Assembly (NCBI RefSeq): GCF_910592395.1 | Contig: NC_088309.1 | Location: forward strand, 24,492,599-24,556,598 | Direction of reading: 5' to 3' | From: Lineus longissimus | Lineage: Eukaryota > Nemertea > Pilidiophora > Heteronemertea > Lineidae | Length of the DNA stretch: 64,000 nucleotides | Part shown: positions 26,754 to 36,313 of the stretch, piece by piece | Position numbering within the stretch: the stretch's first letter is position 1 | Layout: every line of letters begins with the position of its first letter | Made by a program: the position numbers and the translations under genes | The notes under the pieces: generated by a model | The model's database searches: none | What the model was told of the DNA's origin: nothing | The model's input: the letters and a program-made list of their open reading frames with translations, nothing else

Positions 26754-27165
26754 GTGAGAAAACAAGACTTTGATAAGACCAAACGAACGGTAGGCTCAAG
26801 GCCACATCGGACATATACTTTATCTCTTCAGCTGATGAAGAAACAGACAACCAGACAACCAATCAAGCACATCTCCAATTTTGAAATGTAGTTCAGAAAC
26901 TTTTGAGTTCTTGCAAAATTCGTAATTCTTACCGAAGCAAGAATCTTTTTGTGCAGCTTGATGTTTCCGAACCACTTTTCATGATGAACATTAGCACAAA
27001 TGAGTTTCCTGAGAGGCACTTTTTTCAGATTATGTGGCATAATCTGAGAAAGTTGTTGGCCCATCGATTTTTTTCCAAAAGGTTAAATTGGTGATAGAGG
27101 TGTGCATTTACGTTCTAAATTTCCTTTGTAGGATGATGTTCGCAAAATAAAGCAGAGGCAGCAAG

Positions 27166-28299
27166 ATGAACGAGACTACGTTTGGTACAATTTCCGATGA
27201 CGTCAACGCCACTGCAACCGGAAATGGAGTGGAACCGGTCTTCAGTCGATATAGCTGGACGGAGTTCTGTAAAATACACGCACCACTTGCAATATACGTC
27301 GACCAATGGGTGACGCCCATTTGGTACTTCATTGGAATATTTGGAAATATCTGTTCAGCGAAGGTGTGGATGGAGAAACGAATGTGCCATAACAATTCAT
27401 CAGCAGTTTACCTAGTTGCGCTGTCAATATCTGACCTACTGGCGTTACTGTTGCACATTGTGCAGGAACTACAGTACGCTTGGGGCGTGAATACCTTGCA
27501 TCATCCCGTGGTTTGTGAGGCATATTTCCTGATATACTTAGCACCGCAATACCTATCACCGCTTCTAGTTTTAGGATTCACAGTCGAGCGATGGATTGCT
27601 ATATGTCACCCTTTTTCCCGGGAAAGATTCTGCACGGCAGCACGGGCCAAAAAAGTAGTTTTTGTCATGATTCTGTCCACAATGGCGTTAGGGAGTATTC
27701 AGGGGTACTTCTGGGTTTACGACACAAGTATGAACGCTTGTACAGTGAGGAGGGATCTTAACAATGGTGAAGGTTCCTTATATTCAATTTGGACATGGAT
27801 AGTTGAAATGTTGATATTCGGTGTAGTGCCCCTCGTGGTCCTTCTCTTCAATATCTTAGTCATTTTAGAGATAAGAAAAATAACTAAGATGGCGCGGATT
27901 GTTGGTCCGGACAGCGGGTCCGGCAAAAGTGCCGCCAGTACCATGATGTTATTGGCCGTTTCCTTTTACCTAATATTCACGGTGCTACCTACTACCATAG
28001 TGTTCGTGTTGGAGAGTACAATACCATCTGGGAATGATACACTCACTGACGATCAGATACGAGTAGACCCGACCTGGCAGGCTTTCATCATGTACGTTAC
28101 ATCAAGGAAAATCATTGATGAAATATGCCTTTCACATTTCGCATGTAATATCTTTTTGTATTGTGTCACCGGGAAACTATTTCGGAAAGCACTCGTTGAT
28201 GACGTCAGACAAATGTGCCTTTCTGATGAGGCAAAGACAAACTACGCTGAGGTGAATGGGGGCACAGTGGGTAGGACCACAATGATGACCAAGGTGTAA
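27166..28299 (+). CDS. Rhodopsin-class G protein-coupled receptor, neuropeptide-receptor-like
   Basis: This 377-aa intronless coding region encodes a seven-helix receptor. It would act in the plasma membrane and signal through G proteins. Landmarks seen: possible N-glycosylation sites at N2 and N14; GN (60-61) in helix 1; SISDLLALLL with D90 in helix 2; C117 before helix 3 and C192 in the second outer loop, a likely disulfide; E141-R142-W143 where DRY is usual; a helix 6 proline (P275); and helix 7 NIFLY (328-332), lacking the usual proline of NPxxY. A basic KLFRKAL stretch follows, as expected for helix 8. The overall style fits invertebrate peptide receptors of the FMRFamide/TRH-receptor type, but the ligand cannot be read from sequence. 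An acceptor TTTGTAG at 27125-27131 indicates a spliced 5' leader. A five-codon uORF (27133-27150) precedes the start. The start is the first in-frame ATG after that junction. Confidence 0.9.
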   Translation: MNETTFGTISDDVNATATGNGVEPVFSRYSWTEFCKIHAPLAIYVDQWVTPIWYFIGIFGNICSAKVWMEKRMCHNNSSAVYLVALSISDLLALLLHIVQELQYAWGVNTLHHPVVCEAYFLIYLAPQYLSPLLVLGFTVERWIAICHPFSRERFCTAARAKKVVFVMILSTMALGSIQGYFWVYDTSMNACTVRRDLNNGEGSLYSIWTWIVEMLIFGVVPLVVLLFNILVILEIRKITKMARIVGPDSGSGKSAASTMMLLAVSFYLIFTVLPTTIVFVLESTIPSGNDTLTDDQIRVDPTWQAFIMYVTSRKIIDEICLSHFACNIFLYCVTGKLFRKALVDDVRQMCLSDEAKTNYAEVNGGTVGRTTMMTKV

Positions 28300-28771
28300 G
28301 ATTTTAGGGAGAGATCACATTAATAGTCGTTGTACCAAAATTAAAACTAGACGCTGTCGTCGAAGGCGAAAGAGAGATAAGATGAGGTTCCATGCAGTCA
28401 ATGCATGGCTGTGATAACACTTTTCTACATACTTTGAGTTAGTTTTGCATATGTCGTTGTTGATTGGACATAAAGTAATATTAAAGTACATGTAAGCAAG
28501 GCTAGTTTTGTGACTATCAGAGTTATAAAAATGGTATTAAGTGAAGAAGCATTAGTAACAATCTTTGACATTGACAACGGGGCCTCTGCAATGTCTGCAT
28601 CGTGAATTTATCTGTTCCAATGTTTTCATTGGACCTGGGCCATCAAAAATGTCATTATCATGCCTTTCAGTGACGTAGTTGCCCTTTTCGTATGGCTTAC
28701 TGACAGCTTAATTATTGTTACTCTAGCATTGTATCAAAACGATCAAAAGTACACGGTAAAAGTAGCATACG
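28300..28771. other. Probable 3' UTR or downstream flank of the GPCR gene
   Basis: Non-coding sequence after the receptor stop codon. If the AATAAA at 29107-29112 is used, this stretch and the foldback element behind it lie in the 3' UTR. Confidence 0.35.
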
Positions 28772-28943
28772 CCGGTGTAGAAGTTTAAAATGTCCTAGGA
28801 TAAAATGTCCGGGAACAAAGGATTCTATTATGCGCTGAGCTATTGACGGTCATTGCCTCTATAGAACCATATGCCATAATCTGTCAGAATACAATAGGCC
28901 CGGACACTTTTTCCAGGGGGGACACTTTTTACTTTTACACCGG
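28772..28943. mobile_element. Foldback (MITE-like) element, full-length copy
   Basis: The left arm 28772-28813 and right arm 28899-28943 are imperfect reverse complements starting CCGGTGTA. They contain repeated TGTCC/GGACA modules and enclose an 85-bp unique core (AACAAAGGATTCTATTATGC...). There is no coding capacity. A related partial copy lies at 43966-44074. The structure fits a non-autonomous DNA transposon with long inverted repeats; I could not fix a target-site duplication. Confidence 0.65.
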
Positions 28944-29106
28944 GTTCTATTTGTCATTGAAGCAGAACAATTTGTTTCCGTGTTGTGCCGAATTGATAAC
29001 ACATATACGTTTTCTGAATTACTAACTCGCTTCGATGCTCATCCTTCACAATAACTGCATGCTTTGATTGTATCAAAGTCTGGTCTACATTTGTATCATA
29101 CTATCA

Positions 29107-29112
29107 AATAAA
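29107..29112 (+). terminator. Candidate polyadenylation signal for the GPCR gene
   Basis: This AATAAA lies about 810 bp after the receptor stop codon, on the other side of the foldback element. Its use is inferred from position only. Confidence 0.25.
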
Positions 29113-32100
29113 GAATTAAAGATTTTGATTAAGACGTTGTTAGGCATACAGTGAAATATGGTGACCCGGGTCATCAGTTCTGCCGTAACCGACAGCTCTA
29201 GATAAGGGCTGATGGAACCTTCGATTTGTGAGAGTAGAATGATTCACTTTCTCTATTGGCACATCGGGGAACTTTGTGTGAATGCTGAAGATTCATAGAG
29301 AGACAGCAGAACAATCCTGAATCTAGACTCGTCAGACAAGGAGAAGCGTTTGTCCGACTTTCCTTCTTTCAAGATGTTGAAGATAAATGTTGGTGTGCTA
29401 TAAACACCAAAGTTGGCGGAAATTGCGCTGGATACTGGACATGTTGTTTCGACAGAGTTAACTCACATGCCCCACCACAACTCATGAGCTCCGGCGGAGG
29501 GACTTAGTCTGTGGTTGGACACATCCTTTGACGAAACAGATTTAGTCTGTAACGTTGGTGGTAGGGGCAGTGCAAGTCATTACTTTGCCGACACTTCCTT
29601 CAAGTGGTAATTGTGTTGCTTGTTATTTTGCTGTCAGTCAATTTTACAACCATGAGGTGATTAATGGAACAGCAATGACATGAACTATCAAGAAGATACC
29701 TTTCTATGATGGGGATGTATTCAAGTTAGTTTCAGGTAGGTTGGTGACAGTATTGCTTGTGATAACGTGACGTTTTTCGTTTAGCTACGATATTGTTATA
29801 GCGTAGTTTTGTGGAAGTTTTGTACTATGGCCATAAGGAACCACCCAAGTCCCTTGAAGATGCTATGTGAAATCTCAACATACAAGTGAATGTGCATTCG
29901 TTGGAATTCTCTCGAGAATACTGTTTATGTTATCTCGAAAAATGGGTACTACAGAGTGCAGTCGAGTCTGTCTTCGCCTCTAAGATAACGAGGATCTGCT
30001 GATATTCATGCGCCAGCTAAACGACTTATCAGTAAGAATAGCGGACATCTCATGACAAGGAAGTGTCAGATGATTTGTTTCGTCTGTTTCTTGTTTAAAA
30101 AAACCTGTCGGTTTTAAGGATATCTACAACGGTTGATGAGAAACTACCGATTGTAGCTCAATAGCAATCTATCTTGACTTGTGATAATTCTACCCAGGAA
30201 CAACAACAGATATCATCTACCTTCTAAATGTTTTGGCAACAAGAATTCGTATACCGCGTCAGTCTTGACACTACACACATACCAGTTATACCAATAGCTT
30301 TCTACCAGTGACAAACACCTTTATAACATACAAGTATTTCATGGAGTTGATTCTATATTCTCATAATGCTAGCGAGCAAAGAATATTGAAATACTATAGC
30401 TTTAGAAGTATGATGTTTTATGGACTTGGGCCCCCAACCTGCGCACTCAAGTCATAGTATATAGCTTCTTTGTCGTTCTGTGTGCCAGAATTATGATTGG
30501 TTTTATATCATGTTGCAACCCACTTAGTTCTTTTTTGTCAAGCCAATGGATATCAGCAGTAAAGCGGAGTACATCAGTGTATATCTCATGTGTTCGCTCT
30601 TTGGTACGCAACGTAAACAGACGGCCTAAGCAACAACATCACTCATGTGTGTATCAAATCAACACTTATGCCGATAATCTTTTTTTAAAATATATTTTTG
30701 ATTATGAATCTTTGAATTTGCGATCAAGGTTCACGCCATTCATCATTTCATCAGGAGACACTTTTGTCACTACACAAGTATTTCGTCGATCTCTACATAG
30801 GGCAATGTTTCGCCGAAGACCATATCTACATACTTAATAAGAAGGATTAAGAAATCTTTGAACCAAGCTAGTACAGAATTAAAGGCTTGCACATTTAACA
30901 AGCTTTGCTAAACCTGATCACCCCACCAGGCAATACACGTTTTATTGATAGTCGTAACTACTGGAACATTGTGCGAAACGAGTCGGAATTGTAATAATGT
31001 TTGCATGGTAGAAAACCATATGGAATACTGTTTGACCCATGCTATTAAAGTTTTGATATTTGGCGACAGTGCCTTGGAAATACATGTACATGTACCATAA
31101 ACAAATACTTTGTATGCCCGTCTACAGTGTGTCCCAGTAACAAAAATAGTCATTCTTTCAACTCATACGATGGACATGTCATCGGTACACCTTAACCATT
31201 AATTTCAAGATAAGTGTGATATTTTGTGAATAGGGGAGAAGGATCTCATCTCTTAAAGGTTAATTTAAAAACACAATTTCAGTGTCAGCACAACTTGTAC
31301 CAATGATCCTTTCCATCAGTAAATTGACATCAGTCTTCGTGATGAGTTTTTGCAGCAAAGTAATTTATCTGATTTGCCTCAGCGAAACGCCAGTGGCTAA
31401 AGCTAAATCTACATAGATTCCAACTGGTTAATCCAGTATCAAAATAGCTTTGCATTGGTCTAAATTTGATCATAAAAAAGGCAAACAAAGTTTCATATAC
31501 TCCCATCAACATATTTACTAAGCGATATGAAAGGCCAACACGACTTATCTGCGTCATAAGTTTTTCTTTGAAAAGCTCTATGAGGTACATGTCCCTGTGG
31601 TAAATTTCCGGCCCTTATTTGATCTGACCAGATTATGCGATTTATTGCTCGTGTTTTTACTAATCATTGTAAATGTGTCATTGCATGAAAATGTGTTCAT
31701 ATGACATTATATTCACTACTATATATGTACATGAAGTACTATGATACAGCATGTCATACCGGTATTCCTTTTTCCTTACTAAATTCAATACCATTTTATC
31801 ATCATGGTTACAAAATTATAAATCAATAGGGAAGAGGCCAAATTTTTCATTCTTGGGGGACGTGCAGTGTGATAACACGTTATCAATGGCAACACTTAGA
31901 ACTGAATAATGGATTCCGTCGAAAATAGTTTGCTGGTACAGTCGCATCAAGGGATTCGACAACAACAACTCGTCTGGATCCAGATAGTGTTTTCGAAGAT
32001 CTTTCATCGAATGGTTTACAATTAGTGTGGGTGGAATTAACAGCGGTTGGTGCTTCCTTTCGCACCGTGGGAATTGATGGCTGGATGCTTGGAGGTTGAA

Positions 32101-32447
32101 ACGTGATTAGAACACTGACATCCTCCCCGCCAGTCTGACTGAACCGTCGCAATAGATACGCTCTTCAGCAGTTCATTTCCACAAGGATTGAAACAAGGCA
32201 GTTTTAATTACATCCACGGCATTTTGTGATTAGTAATGTAGTGCTCTTATACTGATGGAAACTGCCTTGTTAATCGTACACATTGGTTTTGATCTGGATA
32301 GAATCACCGGCATATCTCTTACCAACGAAAATAATGGTGGGACAAAAAGCAGTTTTGAAGTGATAGCGAACGCGATGGGCAAACGCTCTCGTTGAATGGG
32401 TCTTTACATTGTGTTACCCTACGTCACGTTTCTCTTTATATTTTTAG
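29113..32447. other. Intergenic stretch, no supported gene
   Basis: No recognisable exon. The longest frame (30493-30837, +, 114 codons) has no motif. It ends at a plausible acceptor TTTTTAG (32441-32447) in front of the next gene. Confidence 0.45.
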
Positions 32448-32504
32448 ATCTGTCCATTTGGAGATGTCGACAAGATACCAGAGTACTGAACAATCAATAC
32501 CAAG

Positions 32505-33347
32505 ATGAACGGGCCGTCGTTTACCACGAACACGATCCTACGGGATCCCTTCCTCATCAAGCACCTGAACGAGAACCAATTTCGAGAAAACCTCCACAAA
32601 GGCTTTCTACAATTCACATTTCTGATTAAACAGGTCTATGGTCCGTTTACACCGGAACCTGTTTCAGAAGAGGAAGAGGAGGAAGAAGAACTGCCACCCA
32701 AACGCAAACTTAAACGTCTTTCAAAGGCCTGGGTTTCTCAAAGTAACGCGAGCAAGAGAACATCCAGCAGTATATCATTAAAGGAGAAACACTGGAAGGC
32801 GATGCTACTACTAAAATACAAAGGTGCTGATAGTAAGGGGAAGAAGGACAAACTTAAGGATGCAAAGAACTCGACAAAGGGTGCAAAAGGTCCGGTTAAA
32901 CTACCAAGTATCAAGAAATCAAAACCTGAGGATGCAGCGGACAAGCAACGCGTTCGATACGTGTTTCGGTATTCGGAATCGTTGGATCGGTTCAAGCAGC
33001 AGAAATACGAGGATGTACTGCTCTCAATGGGTGTCAACCCAAACTCGGTTGATATTTCAAAAATAGACTTTACGGCAATTGATGACCCGGCGCTTTTGGA
33101 AGTCAATCTTGATTGGTGCAGAGTAGGAACTTTCGTTGAGGATGCTGCGCGCCCCGTGACATCATACCAATCACAGTACGGTGACGTCGCCGAGGCGGAT
33201 AAGTTTTCGGTACTTTTCGGACAATCTCGGGCACCTTCGCGGAAAAGTGTCATCAGCCTTGTGAGCGAGAGGAGTAACTTGGGTCTAGAGACGCCTGTCA
33301 GGCAAGTGGGTTGCGTCCCACGTTTACCACCTATCGGAGAGAAGTAA
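32505..33347 (+). CDS. Unidentified 280-aa lysine-rich protein
   Basis: I do not recognise this protein. It is soluble, with no signal peptide or membrane segment. In order it has a mixed N-terminal part (1-50); an eight-glutamate run at 55-62 followed at once by a basic PPKRKLKR stretch (64-71) resembling a nuclear localisation signal; a lysine-rich low-complexity segment (about 104-140); a more regular part (148-215) with alternating aromatic and charged residues that may fold; and a serine-rich tail ending in RLPPIGEK. The start is supported by an in-frame TGA 15 bp upstream and by context AAGATGAA. The acceptor TTTTTAG at 32441-32447 suggests a spliced leader. The coding part has no intron. 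Lysine-rich chromatin, cilium or sperm proteins are possible analogies, but nothing here proves a function. Confidence 0.75.
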   Translation: MNGPSFTTNTILRDPFLIKHLNENQFRENLHKGFLQFTFLIKQVYGPFTPEPVSEEEEEEEELPPKRKLKRLSKAWVSQSNASKRTSSSISLKEKHWKAMLLLKYKGADSKGKKDKLKDAKNSTKGAKGPVKLPSIKKSKPEDAADKQRVRYVFRYSESLDRFKQQKYEDVLLSMGVNPNSVDISKIDFTAIDDPALLEVNLDWCRVGTFVEDAARPVTSYQSQYGDVAEADKFSVLFGQSRAPSRKSVISLVSERSNLGLETPVRQVGCVPRLPPIGEK

Positions 33348-33820
33348 TATTTCTGCCTGAAGGGACGTTATCCGCCGAGCAAAATCTTTCTGAAAGTCCA
33401 TATCATTTTTAGGGCTCTGGTCTAATAGCCCCTCTAACTGTTCACGCCATCTGAGGACTATTCTCATGAACATATCAGGCGGCGATGTGTGTAAGTGAAA
33501 TATTATGTCTCAATCATAAAAAAACTCCTTGAATATTTTGACAATCGTGTCGTGCTAGCTAGTTATTAATTTTCGCCACGTCCGTGCCCGCACCTGAGAC
33601 CTTTTTCGTGCATGTTATTTGTAGAGCACAGTTTATCTGCACCATTTTTTGGAGTATTTGTTATGAAATAGATTTCCTGAATAAAGATCTTTTTAAAGCT
33701 TTTTTAAAATGCCTAGCTAAAATGTCAAGACGGAGCTATGACAATTGCAAAAGACCGGACGGCACAGCTTCCACGAGTAATGCCAACAGCAATGTGTGGA
33801 ACCACGGCGGATGGACAAGA
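33348..33820. other. Probable 3' UTR and flank of the 280-aa gene
   Basis: Non-coding. It contains the AATAAA above and runs into the satellite array. An open frame at 33584-33943 (+) crosses into the repeat and shows no coding features. Confidence 0.4.
33680..33685 (+). terminator. Candidate polyadenylation signal of the 280-aa gene
   Basis: This AATAAA lies 333 bp after the stop codon and is followed by T-rich sequence, a normal distance for a 3' UTR. Confidence 0.45.
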
Positions 33821-34253
33821 GAAAGACATAGTCCCAACCTAAATCTATGTTTTGGGATACTAACCAGCTGGAAGAGTCAAATCAGTGCCCTCAGGTTAGA
33901 GAGAGGTATCCCAACCTGTAAGCTATATCATCATCCCACTTGAATTAGAAGACAAGCCAGGTCACATCCAAAAGCCCAGGCTTGGAATAAAAACCAAATG
34001 AAAGAGGCAAATCAATATCTTTTAACGGGAGAGAGGTACCCCAAAATTGTCGACCATCGGCATCAGACTGGGTCTTAGAAAGACAAGTTTACATTCAAAA
34101 GCTCTGGCTTTAAATGATAACCAGGTATAAGAGTCAAATCAATGTTGTCTCGGGGCTATAGATCAGGTACCCCCACTATATCATCATCGTTATTGGGTAT
34201 AAGAAAGACAAACTAAAATCCGAAGTCTATTAACTGGGATGATAACAAGCTGT

Positions 34254-34340
34254 TTAGCATTCGCAGCGCCATCTCCTAAAAAACCCATTTGACAACGTTG
34301 TGCGAATGTCCGGCGACGAATTCACAATCTACTAAAGTTA
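34254..34340. repeat. Insert-bearing satellite unit, copy 1
   Basis: A block not present in ordinary monomers: CAGCGCCATCTCC, then ACCCATTTGACAACGTTGTG and CGAATGTCCGGCGACGAA. The array then resumes with AATCAACTATCATCATCAGA. Confidence 0.75.
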
Positions 34341-34859
34341 ATCAACTATCATCATCAGATTGGTCATGAAAGACAGTGTCACTTCCTTAGTCTACGGTAT
34401 GAAATGAAAACAAGCAGCTGGAAGAGTCAATAATCAATGTTGTCGATTAGTGCCGCCAACAAGTCCACTATCATCAGCAGATGACAAATCTCACGCTTGG
34501 AATAATAACCAACTGGAAGAGTCAAACCAATATTGTCCTAGAAGGGAGAGGTCACAAACCTGTCAACATTCATCATCGGACTTAGTCTGAAAATGACAAA
34601 GTCACAACGTCGACCGATGGCTTGGGAAGGGTAACCAGCTGATAGAGTCAAATCAGTGTTGTCAAAGCGGAGAGATGTGACCAAACTACTCAACTATCAT
34701 CATGCGACTTGGTCTGAGGAAGACAAATTCACATCGTCGACCTACGGGTTGGAATGATAACAAGCTCTCACAGTCAATGGGTGATAGAGTTACATTCCCT
34801 CAACTTTACTAATCAACTATCATCATTAAGCATGGTCTGAGAGACTAAGTTTAATGCTG

Positions 34860-34962
34860 AGCGATCGCAGCGTCATCTCCTGTGGAACTCATTTCACAAC
34901 AACTTTGTGCGAATGGCCGTTTTGACCGGCGACGAACTGACTAAGAGTATAATACCAAAGCC
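34860..34962. repeat. Insert-bearing satellite unit, copy 2
   Basis: A clear homologue of the copy-1 block: CAGCGTCATCTCC, TTTGTGCGAATGGCC, ACCGGCGACGAACTGAC. It begins 604 bp after copy 1 and carries a small extra insertion in the middle. Confidence 0.75.
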
Positions 34963-35402
34963 AATCAACTATCGTCAGACTTGGTCTACGAAGACAAAGT
35001 AACAACTTGCATCTATGGCTTGTTACGAAGATCAGCTCGAAGAGTCACCAAATCAATGTTGTCGTAGTAGAGAAAGGTACTCCCAACTTCACAACTATCA
35101 TCATCCGGCTTGGTCTTAGAACGACAACGTCACATCCAAAAGCCAGCTATGGCTTGGAAAGATAACCATCTGGTAGAGACAAATCAATGATGTACATGTA
35201 GTACCCCGAATAGCTCGTCAACTCTTATTATCAGACTTGGATCTGAGAAAGACAAGCTCTGTCGTGGACTGCTGTAAGAGTCACACGATGTTGTCTGATG
35301 GCTAGAGGTACCTAAAACTAATCAATTCTCATCATCAGACATGGTCGGAGAAAGACACGAGTCACAACCTGAACAGCTTATCAAATGCCGTGTTTCGTGT
35401 GG

Positions 35403-35450
35403 GGCGATTCCAGCGCCATCTCCTGTAGAAGCGACGACGTCTGTGAAATA
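35403..35450. repeat. Insert-bearing satellite unit, copy 3 (shortened)
   Basis: CAGCGCCATCTCCTGTAGAA followed by GCGACGACGT. It matches the start and end of the other two blocks with the middle deleted, and begins 543 bp after copy 2. Confidence 0.65.
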
Positions 35451-35699
35451 TAGTAATCATACTTGGTCTTACATTGTAGAAGACTGCAGTGAGTGTCACA
35501 TCCTAAATATACGGCGTTGGAAAGATTAACCAGCTAGAAGAGTGATATCATGGTTGCCAAATTGGAAAGATCTTCACCCATCTAATCAACTACCATCAGC
35601 GGATCTACCCTAAGAAGGACAAAGTCGCATCCCAAAACTATGCCTTGGATTGTTTAACCAGCAGAAAGAGTCACATCACGATTGTCAAATCGGAGAATG

Positions 35700-35996
35700 G
35701 CGTTAGTGATCTATGGTGGAGGCAAGTTTAGTAGTGTTCGGACGTTACGGACGTGTCCGCATATTTGTACTGAACTCCAGATTGTTTCCCTCGGAGGGTG
35801 CGCGACGCTGCCTGCAGCAAGTACCTCGCTCTCGAGTTGCACATGACGCACATGCTTCGGCCTTACTTGACCCGTCAGCTTTAACTAATCAATAAGGAGA
35901 AGCTTGGAGGAATCCATGCCTTGCTATTAATGCACCTTGTAAATTTTGTTGGTCGAATAAATATTCATATTCATATTCATATTCATATTGGATACA
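35700..35996 (+). mobile_element. Possible retrotransposon 3' end with microsatellite tail
   Basis: A GC-richer segment (35700-35900) leads into TTGGTCGAATAAATATTCAT and about five ATTCAT units (35961-35995). A GTCGAATAAA block followed by a short tandem tail is the form of 3' ends of some non-LTR retrotransposons of invertebrates. No reverse transcriptase is seen upstream, so this would be a 5'-truncated or non-autonomous copy. The microsatellite itself is certain; the retrotransposon reading is inference. Confidence 0.35.
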
Positions 35997-36313
35997 GTTG
36001 CCAATTGAGTGACTTGTCCAGTTGTACATGCATTTACATGTATAATAGGCAGTCATCTTTCTTCAATGTCGACAAAAAGAAGTAATATGCGTATACATAC
36101 ATATATTATATACAAGCTTTCTAATAGAGCACAATGCAACATTGCCTTGGATTTTTGTGGTGCTCCTGCAGGGATAACGAGACGACCCCTTTCCCCCACA
36201 TTATTCATAGGAAAGACTGGGTCTTGAACACAGAAAAAAACCCATGTCAAACTTGAGGTATAAAAATGTCTTTTCAACTCGAAAATTTGAAATGAAAAAT
36301 ACAATTTTTAGCC
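35997..36313. other. Short spacer before the 520-aa gene, probable 3' UTR side
   Basis: Non-coding flank on the 3' side of the minus-strand 520-aa gene. No AATAAA was found for it close by. Confidence 0.3.

Larger units (their letters stand above)
33821..35700. repeat. Degenerate ~126-bp satellite array, about 13-14 monomers
   Basis: The same ordered set of words recurs along 1.9 kb: GGCTTGGAATGATAACCAGC, then TGGAAGAGTCAAATCAATGT, then GAGAGGTAC, then ATCAACTATCATCATCAGAC, then TTGGTCTGAGAAAGACAAAG, then TCACATCC. Using the TAACCAGC word as anchor, copies sit near 33861, 33991, 34118, 34243, 34408, 34506, 34632, 34758, 35030, 35163, 35526 and 35655. Most adjacent spacings are 125-133 bp. 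Copies differ from one another at many positions and by indels. There is no long open frame, so it is non-coding. Some monomers carry an extra inserted block (separate entries). Confidence 0.9.

Noticed and set aside
32738-33253. 171-codon minus-strand frame
   Set aside because: It is the antisense shadow of the 280-aa gene, whose plus-strand frame has a better start and length.
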